Source of the DNA: Actinoallomurus sp963736325
GTDB lineage: Bacteria; Actinomycetota; Actinomycetes; Streptosporangiales; Streptosporangiaceae
Direction of reading: 5' to 3'
Length of the DNA: 64,000 nucleotides
Assembly: GCA_963736325.1 (NCBI GenBank)
Contig: CAVTOG010000013.1
Location: forward strand, 62,001-126,000
Shown here one piece after another: positions 43,054 through 51,838 of the stretch (within the stretch, counting starts at the first letter, position 1; every line of letters starts with the position of its first letter). A program made the position numbers and the translations under genes. The notes beneath the pieces are model-generated. The model was not told where the DNA came from and did not search any database. It worked only from the letters and a program-made list of their open reading frames with translations.

Positions 43054-43848
43054 GTGCCCGAGGGGGACGTGGTGTGGGCGGCGGCGCGACGGCTCCACCG
43101 GGCGCTCGCGGGCCGCGTGCTCGCCCTCAGCGACTTCCGTGTGCCGCAGGCCGCCACGGCCGACCTGACGGGCCGCACCGTACGCGACGCCGTCTCCCGC
43201 GGAAAGCACCTGCTCATCCGGGTCGACGGCGACGTGACGGTCCACACGCACCTGCGCATGGAGGGGTCCTGGCGGATCCGGCCCGCCTCGGCGCGGATAC
43301 CGCGCGACCATCGCGTACGCCTCGTGCTCGCGAACGCCGAGTGGCAGGCGGCCGGCTACTCCCTCGGCATCGTGGAGCTGGTCAGAACCGCCCAGGAGGA
43401 CCGGGTGGTGGGGCATCTCGGCCCCGACCTGCTCGGCCCCGGCTGGGACGCCGAGGACGCCGTACGCCGCCTCCTCGAAGATCCGGAGCGGCCCGTCGGC
43501 GAGGCGCTGCTCGACCAGACCCGGCTCGCCGGCATCGGCAACATGTACAAGGCCGAGTCGCTCTTCCTGCGCGGGCTGAACCCCTGGCAGGCCGTCGCCG
43601 AGGTCGCCGACCTCGGCGCGCTCGTCGAACTGGCCCGCACGCTCATGGACGCGAACAAGGAACGCACCGGCCAGAGCACCACCGGCGTGCTGCGGCCCGG
43701 TGAGACGACGTGGGTGCACGGACGCGCCGGGTGCCCGTGCCGCAGATGCGGAACCCCGATCCGCCGCGCGGACCAGGGCGACCGGCCGCAGGAGCGGATC
43801 ACATTCTGGTGTCCTTCGTGTCAGCCGGGCGTGTCGCCGCCCGGCTGA
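43054..43848 (+). CDS. nei: Fpg/Nei-family DNA glycosylase (Nei2-like)
   Basis: A 264-residue base-excision repair enzyme removing oxidised bases. The start MPEGDVV gives the catalytic Pro 2 and Glu 3 of the Nei subgroup (MPEGDTV); the H2TH region includes LDQTRLAGIGNMYKAESLFL (about 152-171), and the C-terminal zinc finger is CPCRRCG ... FWCPSCQ. The start is GTG 43054, 10 bases after the Rrf2 gene. In many actinobacteria nei2 neighbours lhr; here they are 8.5 kb apart. Confidence 0.92.
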   Translation: MPEGDVVWAAARRLHRALAGRVLALSDFRVPQAATADLTGRTVRDAVSRGKHLLIRVDGDVTVHTHLRMEGSWRIRPASARIPRDHRVRLVLANAEWQAAGYSLGIVELVRTAQEDRVVGHLGPDLLGPGWDAEDAVRRLLEDPERPVGEALLDQTRLAGIGNMYKAESLFLRGLNPWQAVAEVADLGALVELARTLMDANKERTGQSTTGVLRPGETTWVHGRAGCPCRRCGTPIRRADQGDRPQERITFWCPSCQPGVSPPG

Positions 43849-43854
43849 GCACTC

Positions 43855-44322
43855 TCAGCACTGGACCGCGAACATCCAGTGCTGCTTGTCCAGGTCCTGG
43901 GCCGCGGCGATGAGCAGGTCCTGACTGACCGGGTCGGGCCTGTCGGTCGTGTCGATCCGCTCACGGAACCGCGTGCTCATCTCGGCCAGGATGTCGGTCA
44001 TGGCCGCGACGACCTTGTCGTCGTTCACGAACCCGGCGTCCAACTGGTGCAGCCTGCTGTGGTCGGCCACCGTACGTGCCCGGCCGTCCGGGTTGACACC
44101 GATCGCCACGGCGCGCTCGGCCACCGTGTCCGCGTGGTCGCGTGCCAGATCGACGACCTCGTCGAGCTGGAGGTGGATCGAGCGGAAGTTGCGGCCCGTG
44201 AGATTCCAGTGGGCCTGCTTCGCGACGAGGTGCAGGTCGATCAGGTCGATCAGGGCGTCCTGCAACATCGTCCCGGTGACCTTCCGGGCGTCCTCCGTCA
44301 GCGGACTCTTCACTGTGGGCAT
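43855..44322 (-). CDS. dps: Dps-family DNA-binding ferritin
   Basis: A 155-residue Dps protein. Ferroxidase residues are in LHLVAKQAHWNLTGRNF (His) and LQLDEVVDLARDHADTVAER (Asp/Glu), as in other Dps. Dps forms 12-mers that store iron, remove peroxide and shield DNA. ATG 44322 has an AAGGGGGGA ribosome-binding site, so an upstream in-frame extension is not used. The last residues (QHWMFAVQC) are typical of actinobacterial Dps. Confidence 0.94.
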   Translation of the reverse strand: MPTVKSPLTEDARKVTGTMLQDALIDLIDLHLVAKQAHWNLTGRNFRSIHLQLDEVVDLARDHADTVAERAVAIGVNPDGRARTVADHSRLHQLDAGFVNDDKVVAAMTDILAEMSTRFRERIDTTDRPDPVSQDLLIAAAQDLDKQHWMFAVQC

Positions 44323-44419
44323 CGTTTTGTCCCCCCTTTGCCATTCATCTGGCTCATGGCGGACCTCCCCCGCGACCTCATGGGTAACCGCCATTCGACG
44401 TACAGAGCAGGTCAAATGC

Positions 44420-44459
44420 CGCGTGCCCCGGGCGCGTCGGAACGCGACCGGGGCACGCG
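44420..44459 (-). terminator. Terminator of the clgR operon
   Basis: A perfect 12-bp stem CGCGTGCCCCGG / CCGGGGCACGCG encloses a second 5-bp stem (CGCGT/ACGCG), 30 bases after the clgR stop; ATTTGACC follows on the minus strand, the same bases that follow the gluABCD terminator. Confidence 0.75.
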
Positions 44460-44488
44460 AAGTGTCCTGGTGTGTCGGGGGGCGACCG

Positions 44489-44842
44489 TCAGGCCGCCAC
44501 CATGTCGGCGCGCAAGGCGCTTTCGATCGTCTCCGGCGTGGCCGGAATGCTGTCCGCCGAGATGCGCTCGTGCTCGGGCGCGCCCGCCATCACCGGCTCC
44601 TGCTGCAGCTCGGCCAGCGCGAGCTGGTCGGAGACGTCACGCAGCACGTGCGAGAGCGGCACCCCGAGAGCTTTGCAGATCGAGGCGAGCAGCTCCGAGG
44701 ATGCTTCCTTCTGCCCTCGCTCGACCTCGGACAGATAACCCAGCGACACGCGTGCCGCCGCGGAGACCTCCCGGAGGGTTCGGCCTTGGCGCAGCCGCAG
44801 CTGCCGGAGTACGTCGCCGAGCAGCTGACGAAGCAGGACCAT
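44489..44842 (-). CDS. clgR: ClgR, Clp protease gene activator
   Basis: A 117-residue XRE-type regulator. Helix-turn-helix TLREVSAAARVSLGYLSEVE lies at about residues 21-40; the C-terminus ends ADMVAA. In Streptomyces, Corynebacterium and Mycobacterium ClgR activates clpP/clpC and other stress genes and is itself degraded by ClpP through C-terminal nonpolar residues; the LRADMVAA end fits that. GGAGGGA precedes ATG 44842. The gene follows cinA, as in other actinobacteria. A near-match to a ClgR box lies upstream. Confidence 0.92.
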   Translation of the reverse strand: MVLLRQLLGDVLRQLRLRQGRTLREVSAAARVSLGYLSEVERGQKEASSELLASICKALGVPLSHVLRDVSDQLALAELQQEPVMAGAPEHERISADSIPATPETIESALRADMVAA

Positions 44843-44929
44843 GTCTCGCTCCCTCCGATGAGTCCTGACCCCTCTATCGGTTCCACCGTACCTGCCTTGA
44901 CGAGGCAGTTGGCAGACCGAAGCTTTCAT

Positions 44930-44943
44930 GTTCGCTTCCGACG
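44930..44943. promoter_or_regulatory. Possible ClgR box (autoregulation)
   Basis: GTTCGC-TTCCG-ACG matches the Streptomyces ClgR site GTTCGC-N5-GCG at 8 of 9 defined bases, 88 bases before the clgR start in the cinA-clgR gap. Confidence 0.35.
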
Positions 44944-44982
44944 TAACGCTGTAATCACCCTGGTTCTTCCCGATCTAGCCGG

Positions 44983-46236
44983 TCAGCCGGCCCACGGGGC
45001 GCTGGCTTCAAGGGAAAGCAAAGTACGCCTTAGCAGGTCAAGGGCGTGAACGACGGTCATTCTGCGGATCGGTCCACGGGCGCGTCGGCCGTCCGCAGGA
45101 GCCGGAAGATTCAGTGAACGGCCCGTGACACGACCATTGATTTCGGCCAACGCAATATGAACGGTGCCGACCGAATTGCCGTCTTGGGGCTCCGGGCCCG
45201 CCACGCCGGTCACCGCGAGGCCGTACGAGGCCCCCAGGCGCTCGCGGACGCCGGTGGCCATCGCGGCCGCGACGTCCGGGTGCACGGCGCCGTGGGCGGC
45301 CAGCAGGTCCTCCGGAACGCCGAGCAGCGCGTGCTTCAGCGGCGTGGAATAGGCGATCACACCGCCGACGAAGGTCGCGGACGAGCCGGCCATCTCGGTC
45401 AGCTCGCCACCGAGCAGGCCGCCGGTGAGCGACTCGGCCACGGCGACGGTCGCGCCGCGCTCGGCCAGCAGGCCGTGGACGACGCGGTCGAGCGTGATCT
45501 CGTCCACCCCGTAGAGAGCGGAACCGAGCAGCTCGCGCGCCGCAGCGTCGGCCTCGGCGAGGAGGTCCTCCCCGTCGGCCTCGATCCGCACGCGTACCTC
45601 ACCGGGCGCGGCGTAGTAGGCGAGCCGTACGCCCGGCATCGCCTCGATCGGTCCGAGGCGGTCCGAGACCACCGACTCCCACACCGTCGCGGTACGCAGC
45701 ACGACGGACGCCGTCACCGTGCCCGCCAGCTCCGGCAGCACCGACTCCTCGGTGATCGCGCGCATCTCCGACGGGACGCCGGGCAGCGCGTAGACGACGC
45801 CGCCCGCGAGGGTGATCCGCAGGCCCGGCGCGGTGCCGGCCGGGTTGTGCAGCAGCGTGGCGCCCTCGGGAGCGTCGGCCATGCGCAGCGCGTCTTCGGC
45901 GAGCGGGACGTTCCGCTCGCGGGTGCGCTCGCGCAGCCGCCGCTCGACGTCGGGGTCGCGTACCAGTTTCACTCCGGCGGCGGCGGCCAGCGCGTCACGC
46001 GTGAGGTCGTCCGAGGTCGGCCCGAGGCCACCCGTCATGATCACGGCGTCGGCGCGGCTCAGCGCGGCGTCGAGCGCTTCCCCGATCGCGTCGAGCTCGT
46101 CGGGCACCACCACGCCGCGGGTCACCACGGCGCCCGCCTGCGTCAGCCGCCGGGCCAGCCAGACGGCGTTGCCGTTGGCGATGTCACCCCGCAGCAGTTC
46201 GTCACCTACGGTCAGCAGCTCGACTCGAACGACCAT
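44983..46236 (-). CDS. cinA: CinA family nicotinamide-nucleotide amidohydrolase/competence-damage protein
   Basis: A 417-residue two-domain protein. The N-terminal MoaB-like (COG1058) domain, VELLTVGDELLRGDIANGN and MTGGLGPTSDDLTRDAL, has ADP-ribose pyrophosphatase activity in characterised relatives; the C-terminal PncC domain, VAVAESLTGGLLGGELTE and GGVIAYSTPLKHALL, deamidates NMN. Together they recycle pyridine nucleotides. The start overlaps pgsA by 35 bases. Position between pgsA and clgR is conserved. Confidence 0.95.
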   Translation of the reverse strand: MVVRVELLTVGDELLRGDIANGNAVWLARRLTQAGAVVTRGVVVPDELDAIGEALDAALSRADAVIMTGGLGPTSDDLTRDALAAAAGVKLVRDPDVERRLRERTRERNVPLAEDALRMADAPEGATLLHNPAGTAPGLRITLAGGVVYALPGVPSEMRAITEESVLPELAGTVTASVVLRTATVWESVVSDRLGPIEAMPGVRLAYYAAPGEVRVRIEADGEDLLAEADAAARELLGSALYGVDEITLDRVVHGLLAERGATVAVAESLTGGLLGGELTEMAGSSATFVGGVIAYSTPLKHALLGVPEDLLAAHGAVHPDVAAAMATGVRERLGASYGLAVTGVAGPEPQDGNSVGTVHIALAEINGRVTGRSLNLPAPADGRRARGPIRRMTVVHALDLLRRTLLSLEASAPWAG

Positions 46237-46831
46237 CCGTCCACACTCTCCAGGCCTTGACGATGTAGTCCGCGCCGGTCACGACGGTGACCAGCACGGC
46301 GGCTCCCATGAGGGCCCAGCGGAGCGGGTCGATCGGACCCGGCATCACGGAGAACCCGATCGCGAACACCTGGAGCATGGTCTTCAGCTTGCCGCCCTTG
46401 CTCGCGGCGATCACTCCGTACCGGATGACCACGAACCGCAGCAGGGTGATGCCGATCTCCCGCACCAGGATCACGACCGTGACCCACCACCACAGCTCGC
46501 CGAGCAGGGACAGGCCGACCAGCGCGGAGCCGGTGAGCGCCTTGTCCGCGATCGGGTCGGCGATCTTCCCGAAGTCGGTGACGAGGTTGTGCTTCCTGGC
46601 CAGCTCGCCGTCGATCCGGTCGGTCACCGAGGCCAGCGCGAAGACGATCAGCGCGGCGAGCCGCCACCAGATGCCGTCGGTGAACAGCAGCCAGAGGAAG
46701 AACGGCACGAGCGCGAGGCGCACGACGGTCAGGAGGTTCGCGACGTTGAAGATGCTCGCCTGCTCGGCGGTCGGCGTCGCGATCGGGTCCTCTCCCGCTG
46801 CGATCGGGTCACCGCCGGCCGAGAGGGTCAT
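46202..46831 (-). CDS. pgsA: CDP-alcohol phosphatidyltransferase (PgsA-type)
   Basis: A 209-residue membrane enzyme. The CDP-alcohol phosphotransferase motif reads TDRIDGELARKHNLVTDFGK, then DPIADK (about residues 75-100; D-x2-DG-x2-AR-x8-G-x3-D-x3-D). It likely joins CDP-diacylglycerol to glycerol-3-phosphate (phosphatidylglycerophosphate synthase). The mycobacterial neighbour at this position is called PgsA3. About six helices. Overlaps rimO (ATGA) and cinA (35 bases). Confidence 0.93.
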   Translation of the reverse strand: MTLSAGGDPIAAGEDPIATPTAEQASIFNVANLLTVVRLALVPFFLWLLFTDGIWWRLAALIVFALASVTDRIDGELARKHNLVTDFGKIADPIADKALTGSALVGLSLLGELWWWVTVVILVREIGITLLRFVVIRYGVIAASKGGKLKTMLQVFAIGFSVMPGPIDPLRWALMGAAVLVTVVTGADYIVKAWRVWTDGRSSRAADRR

Positions 46832-48252
46832 GCCCGGTCCACGACGGCGAGCAGGTCGACGCCCATCGACTCCGACACCCGCGCGCGCACGATCTCTCCG
46901 ACCGCCGCGTCACCCTTGAGGGTCACGACACCGTCGATCTCGGGCGCCTGGTGGGCCGCGCGGCCCTCGCCGGGCTCGTCGACGAGGACCTCGACGATCG
47001 AGCCGAGGCGCTCCTCCGCGCGCTGGGCGGTCAGCTCCTCGGCGAGGACGCTCAGGTCGGCGAGCCGGGCGTCCACCTCGGCGACGTCAAGCTTGTCTTC
47101 GAACCCTGCCGCCTCGGTGCCCTCCTCGTCGGAGTAGCCGAAGACGCCCACCGCGTCGAGCCGCGCCGCCGTGAGGAACTCCGCGAGCTCCTCGACGTCC
47201 TGCTCGGTCTCGCCGGGGAACCCGACGATGAAGTTGGAGCGCACGCCCGCGTCGGGTGCCAGGGCTCTGATCTGTTCCAGCAGCGTGAGGAAGCGCTCGC
47301 GGTCGCCGAAGCGCCGCATCCGCCGCAGCAGCGGGCCGCTCGCGTGCTGGAACGACAGGTCGAAGTACTGCGCGACGCCCGGTGTCCCGGCGATGACCTC
47401 GATCAGGCCGGGCCGCAGCTCGGCCGGCTGCAGGTAACTGACGCGGACCCGGCTGATGCCCTCGACCGCCGCCAGCTCGGGCAGCAGGGTCTCCAGGAGG
47501 CGCAGGTCGCCCAGGTCCTTGCCATACGACGTGGAGTTCTCGCTGACGAGGACGAGCTCGCGGACGCCCTGGCCGGCCAGCCAGCGCGCCTCGTCGAGCA
47601 CCTCGGTGGGCCGCCGCGAGACGTACGCGCCGCGAAATGCCGGGATCGCACAGAAAGTGCAGCGCCGGTCGCAGCCGGAGGCGAGCTTCAGCGGCGCGGC
47701 GGGACCGCTGCCGAGGCGGCGGCGCATCACGCGCGGGCCCGACGCGGGCGCCACGCCCTCGGGCAGGTCGGACGGCGCGCCGTGGCCCGGCACGTGCACC
47801 GGGGAGGCCGACCGCTCGGCCGGGGTGAGCGGCAGCAGCTTCCGCCGGTCACGCGGGACGTGCGTCTCCTGCGGGGCGCCGGTCAGTACGCCGTCGAGCC
47901 GCTCGCCGATGGAGGTGTAGTCGTCGAAGCTCAGCACCGCGTCGGCCTCGGGCAGCGACTCGGCCAGCTCGGAGCCGTACCGCTCGGCCAGGCAGCCCGC
48001 CGCGACGACCTTCGCGCCTGAGTCGGAGGCGGCGAGGAGCGTGTCGATCGAGTCCTTCTTCGCCGCGTCGATGAACCCGCACGTGTTGACGAGGACGACC
48101 GAGGCGTCACCGGAGTCGTCGAGGGTCCAGCCCGCGCTCTCCAGCCGCGCCGCGAGCTCCTCGGAGTCGACCTCGTTGCGTGCGCACCCGAGGGTCACGA
48201 GCGAGACGGTACGGCGTTCCGCCGGGGCGGCAGAGTGGTCGGCGGTGCTCAC
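46828..48252 (-). CDS. rimO: Ribosomal protein S12 methylthiotransferase RimO
   Basis: A 474-residue radical-SAM enzyme that thiomethylates an Asp of ribosomal protein S12. UPF0004 domain with VTLGCARNEVDSE and AAGCLAERYGSELAE, radical-SAM triplet SGCDRRCTFCAIP (about 192-204), TRAM domain at the C-terminus. It is the paralogue of MiaB encoded at 11.9-13.4 kb; the DRRCTFCAIP form distinguishes RimO. It overlaps pgsA by ATGA. Confidence 0.95.
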   Translation of the reverse strand: MSTADHSAAPAERRTVSLVTLGCARNEVDSEELAARLESAGWTLDDSGDASVVLVNTCGFIDAAKKDSIDTLLAASDSGAKVVAAGCLAERYGSELAESLPEADAVLSFDDYTSIGERLDGVLTGAPQETHVPRDRRKLLPLTPAERSASPVHVPGHGAPSDLPEGVAPASGPRVMRRRLGSGPAAPLKLASGCDRRCTFCAIPAFRGAYVSRRPTEVLDEARWLAGQGVRELVLVSENSTSYGKDLGDLRLLETLLPELAAVEGISRVRVSYLQPAELRPGLIEVIAGTPGVAQYFDLSFQHASGPLLRRMRRFGDRERFLTLLEQIRALAPDAGVRSNFIVGFPGETEQDVEELAEFLTAARLDAVGVFGYSDEEGTEAAGFEDKLDVAEVDARLADLSVLAEELTAQRAEERLGSIVEVLVDEPGEGRAAHQAPEIDGVVTLKGDAAVGEIVRARVSESMGVDLLAVVDRA

Positions 48253-48374
48253 GCGGAGCGCTCCCCTCCGGCCCTGCGCGCGACGAACGCGTGTACGGGC
48301 TCAGTACGGCGGGTGGACATGCTCCATACCGTACTGGCCCGCGCGTGCCGGGCCGCCGCTGGCCCGGATCGTCG

Positions 48375-49112
48375 TCAGTGCGAGGTCTTGGCCGGGTCGT
48401 GGGGACCGTAGCTGAGCTGGATCACCTGGCCGCCGACGCCCGGCGCGCCGATGTCCTTGCCGTTGACGGTCAGCCGGAGGCCGCCGCCGTTGCCGATGAG
48501 CAGGCGCAAGCGCTGCTTGCTGGACCACTCGTGGCTTTGACCCTCCCGTATGACGCCGCTGAACAGTTGTTTGCCTTTCGCGTCGCGTACGTTGAGCCAG
48601 CTGTTGCGCTTGGCCTTGACGCGTACGGTCACGCCTTTGTGCACCGGCGCGGCCTTGGCGTGCGTGGGTGTCGGTGTGGGGGTGGCCGCCACCGCCGGGG
48701 CGGCGGCGCGCTCGGCGGCCTTGTGGGACTCGTGGCCGGTCGCGACGCGCACGACCCCGTAGGCCACGACGAGGACGAGCGCGATCGCCATGGCCGCGCT
48801 CCAGTTCGGCGACCGGCGGTCGACGATCTTCACCGGCGTCTCCGGCTCGAACGCCTGCCATGCCGGGATCGCCTGCGGCGAGCCGCCGTGGGCGTCGTCG
48901 TACTCCCCGATGAGCGGCTCGGAGTCGATGCCGGTCACCCGGGCGATGCTCCGGATGTGCCCGCGGGCGTAGAAATTTCCGCCGCACAGTGTGTAGTCGT
49001 CACGTTCGATGGCATGGATCACGGTCTCGCGGATTCGGGTTCTGCCGGACACCTGCGTGACGGTGAGGCCGGCGTCCTGACGGGCTTTCGCGAGGGTGCC
49101 ACCGATGGTCAC
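48375..49112 (-). CDS. RodZ-like HTH transmembrane protein (DUF4115)
   Basis: A 245-residue protein with an N-terminal RodZ-type helix-turn-helix (GGTLAKARQDAGLTVTQVS, VIHAIERDDYTLCGGNFYA), a membrane helix (AAMAIALVLVVAYGVVRVA, about 106-124), a Pro/Thr/Ala stalk, and a C-terminal DUF4115 beta domain (VRVKAKRNSWLNVRDAKG, RLLIGNGGGLRLTVNGKDIG). RodZ links MreB to the cell-wall machinery in rods; actinobacterial proteins of this form sit between ftsK and rimO, and their role in growth or division is less clear. Confidence 0.88.
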   Translation of the reverse strand: MTIGGTLAKARQDAGLTVTQVSGRTRIRETVIHAIERDDYTLCGGNFYARGHIRSIARVTGIDSEPLIGEYDDAHGGSPQAIPAWQAFEPETPVKIVDRRSPNWSAAMAIALVLVVAYGVVRVATGHESHKAAERAAAPAVAATPTPTPTHAKAAPVHKGVTVRVKAKRNSWLNVRDAKGKQLFSGVIREGQSHEWSSKQRLRLLIGNGGGLRLTVNGKDIGAPGVGGQVIQLSYGPHDPAKTSH

Positions 49113-49190
49113 TCCGCGCCTCCTGGGAACTTCTTGGCGTTCAGCGGCCCTGCAACGCTGTACATGTCAGCTACCCCGAGATCCCGGCCG

Positions 49191-51749
49191 CTACTCTCCC
49201 CGCAGCGATGCCAGAACACCTGGCAGATCATCGGGTTTGACCAACACATCGCGTGCCTTCGACCCTTCGCTGGGACCGACGATGGCACGGCTCTCCAGGA
49301 GGTCCATGAGACGGCCCGCCTTGGCGAATCCGACGCGCAGTTTCCGCTGGAGCATCGAGGTCGATCCGAACTGCGTCGAGACGATCAGCTCGGCGGCCTG
49401 GACCAGGAGATCGAGGTCGTCGCCGATGTCCTCGTCGATGTCGCGCTTGCGCTGCTCGGCGACGGAGACGTCGTCCCGGTAGTCGGGCGTGGCCTGCTTC
49501 TTGCAGTGCTCGACGACGTCGTGGATCTCCTTCTCGGAGACGTAGGCGTTCTGCAGCCGCATCGGCTTGCTGGCGCCCATCGGCAGGAACAGCGCGTCGC
49601 CTTGGCCGACGAGCTTCTCCGCGCCGGGCTGGTCGAGGATGACGCGGCTGTCGGCGAGGCTGGAGGTCGCGAACGCGAGCCGGGACGGGACGTTGGCTTT
49701 GATCAGCCCGGTGACGACGTCGACGCTCGGGCGCTGGGTGGCGAGCACCAGGTGGATGCCCGCCGCGCGGGCGAGCTGGGTGATGCGCACGACGGAGTCC
49801 TCGACGTCGCGCGGCGCGATCATCATGAGGTCGGCCAGCTCGTCGACGATGACCAGCAGATAGGGGTACGGCGTGTAGACGCGCTCGCTGCCCGGCGGCG
49901 CCTTGAGCTTGCCGGCCACGACCGCCTTGTTGAAGTCGTCGATGTGCCGGTAGCCCGAGGCCGCGAGGTCGTCGTAGCGGCGGTCCATCTCCCCCACGAC
50001 CCACTGCAGCGCCTCGGCCGCCTTCTTGGGGTTCGTGATGATCGGGGTGATCAGGTGCGGGATCCCGGCGTAGGAGGTCAGCTCGACCCGCTTGGGGTCG
50101 ACCAGCACCATGCGCACCTCGTCGGGCGTGGAGCGCATGAGGATCGAGGTGATGAGGCCGTTGATGCAGGTCGACTTGCCCGCGCCGGTCGCGCCCGCGA
50201 TGAGCATGTGCGGCATCTTGGCGAGGTTCGCGACGACCGTACGGCCCTCGACGTCCTTGCCGAGACCGACGACCATCGGGTGGTGGTCGTTGACCGCCAC
50301 CGAGGCGCGCAGGGTGTCGCCGAGGCTGACGATGTCCTTGTCGGTGTTGGGGATCTCGACGCCGATCGCGGCCTTGCCGGGGATCGGGGAGATGATCCGC
50401 ACGTCGGCGCTCTTGACCGCGAGGGCGATGTTCTTGGTCAGCGCGGTGATGCGCTCCACCTTGACCGCGGGGCCCAGCTCGATCTCGTACCGGGTGATCG
50501 TCGGCCCGCGGGTGAAGCCGGTGACCTGCGCGTCGATGCCGAACTGGTCGAGCACCTCAGACAGGGCGTTCACCACGATGTCGTTGGCCTTCGTCCGCGG
50601 CTTGACGACCGAGCCGGCCTTGAGCACGGTCGCCTTCGGCAGCGCGTACGTGCCGTCGCCCGCGCCGCTCGTGGACAGCGTCAGCTGCTCGGTGACCTTC
50701 GGCGGCGGCGTCGGGTCGGGCGGCGCCGGAGTGCGCACGGGCGTGAGCAACTCGTCGGCGAGGCTCGGAACCCCGTCCTCCTCGAACTCCACCTCGTCGG
50801 GCACGCCGGGCGCCGCGACGACCGGAGTGTCGTAGGGCTTCCGGTACTCGCCGAGCTCGACGTCGCCCTTGCGGGAGCGCTTGGCGGGCTTCGCCGGCGT
50901 CTCCTCTTCCTCCTCGGCCGGGTCGGGCTCGGGGGGGTCGCGCAGCATGATGCGATCGCGCAGCTCGGCGAGGCGGTCGGGCACCAGGTGCACCGGCGTC
51001 GCCGTGATCACCAAGACTCCGAACCCGGCCAGCATGAGCAGCAGCGGCACCGCGACCCAGGCCGTCACCGTGCCCGCCAGCGGCGCCGACAGCAGCCAGC
51101 CGACGAGCCCGCCGGACGACTGGAGGGCGTGCTCACCGTCGTCGGGGTACGGCAGGCCGTGCGCGATGTGGAAGACGCCGAGCATGCCGCCGGTCAGCGC
51201 GGCACAGCCGATGCCGATACGGCCGATGTCGCCGTTGCGCTCGGGATGGCGCAACAGCCGCCAGGCCAGCAGCGTGAGCATCACCGGGAACAGGCCGGAC
51301 AGCGAGCCGAAGCCGTCGCGGACGAAACGGCCGCAGTACTTGAGGAAGCCTGCGTCGGGCGACCACCAGGTGGCGGCGGCGAGCACGATGGCCAGCCCCA
51401 GGTTGGCGAGGCCGAGCCCGTCGCGGCGGTGCTCCACTTCCAGGTCGCGGGCGTTGCTGCCGACCGCCCGCACCCCTCCGCCGACCCCCTGGGCGGCGAT
51501 CCGCCAGGACCGCGCGACGACGCGCGCGGAGCCGATGACGAGCTGGCCGATCGGGTCGGGCTTTTGCGGCTTGCGCGCCTTGGCGGCCGGTTTCCTGGAC
51601 GCAGGCGCGCGGCCCTTGCCCTTCGCGGACTTGGCGGGAGCGCGGCCCTTGGTGGTGCGGCTCCCCGACTTCGCGGCCGGTTTGCGTGCGGTGGTCTTGC
51701 CGCGCGCGCCGGAGGTGCCCTTGGCTCCTCCGGGCGTGCGTGTGGCCAT
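49191..51749 (-). CDS. ftsK: DNA translocase FtsK/SpoIIIE
   Basis: An 852-residue DNA pump clearing chromosomes from the division septum. A Lys/Ala/Pro-rich cytoplasmic N-terminus (about 1-65) precedes four membrane helices (about 100-240), an acidic/Pro linker, and the motor: Walker A GATGAGKST (about 520), Walker B LLVIVDELADL, then the C-terminal gamma winged helix (FGSTSMLQRKLRVGFAKAG) that reads KOPS/FRS sequences. ATG 51749 is used; an upstream in-frame extension lacks a ribosome-binding site and runs into the RNase J gene. Confidence 0.96.
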   Translation of the reverse strand: MATRTPGGAKGTSGARGKTTARKPAAKSGSRTTKGRAPAKSAKGKGRAPASRKPAAKARKPQKPDPIGQLVIGSARVVARSWRIAAQGVGGGVRAVGSNARDLEVEHRRDGLGLANLGLAIVLAAATWWSPDAGFLKYCGRFVRDGFGSLSGLFPVMLTLLAWRLLRHPERNGDIGRIGIGCAALTGGMLGVFHIAHGLPYPDDGEHALQSSGGLVGWLLSAPLAGTVTAWVAVPLLLMLAGFGVLVITATPVHLVPDRLAELRDRIMLRDPPEPDPAEEEEETPAKPAKRSRKGDVELGEYRKPYDTPVVAAPGVPDEVEFEEDGVPSLADELLTPVRTPAPPDPTPPPKVTEQLTLSTSGAGDGTYALPKATVLKAGSVVKPRTKANDIVVNALSEVLDQFGIDAQVTGFTRGPTITRYEIELGPAVKVERITALTKNIALAVKSADVRIISPIPGKAAIGVEIPNTDKDIVSLGDTLRASVAVNDHHPMVVGLGKDVEGRTVVANLAKMPHMLIAGATGAGKSTCINGLITSILMRSTPDEVRMVLVDPKRVELTSYAGIPHLITPIITNPKKAAEALQWVVGEMDRRYDDLAASGYRHIDDFNKAVVAGKLKAPPGSERVYTPYPYLLVIVDELADLMMIAPRDVEDSVVRITQLARAAGIHLVLATQRPSVDVVTGLIKANVPSRLAFATSSLADSRVILDQPGAEKLVGQGDALFLPMGASKPMRLQNAYVSEKEIHDVVEHCKKQATPDYRDDVSVAEQRKRDIDEDIGDDLDLLVQAAELIVSTQFGSTSMLQRKLRVGFAKAGRLMDLLESRAIVGPSEGSKARDVLVKPDDLPGVLASLRGE

Positions 51750-51793
51750 GTTGGCGAGATTAGCGCGGGACCGTACGGAATCCGACGTGAAGA

Positions 51794-51825
51794 GACGGCG
51801 TGTCGCACCTGCGCGGCACGCCGTC
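51794..51825 (-). terminator. Terminator after RNase J gene
   Basis: GACGGCGTG (51794-51802) pairs with CACGCCGTC (51817-51825), with a small inner CGC/GCG stem. It starts 13 bases after the RNase J stop; TCTTCACG follows on the minus strand. It separates rnj from ftsK. Confidence 0.65.
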
Positions 51826-51838
51826 CTCTGCCGGAACC

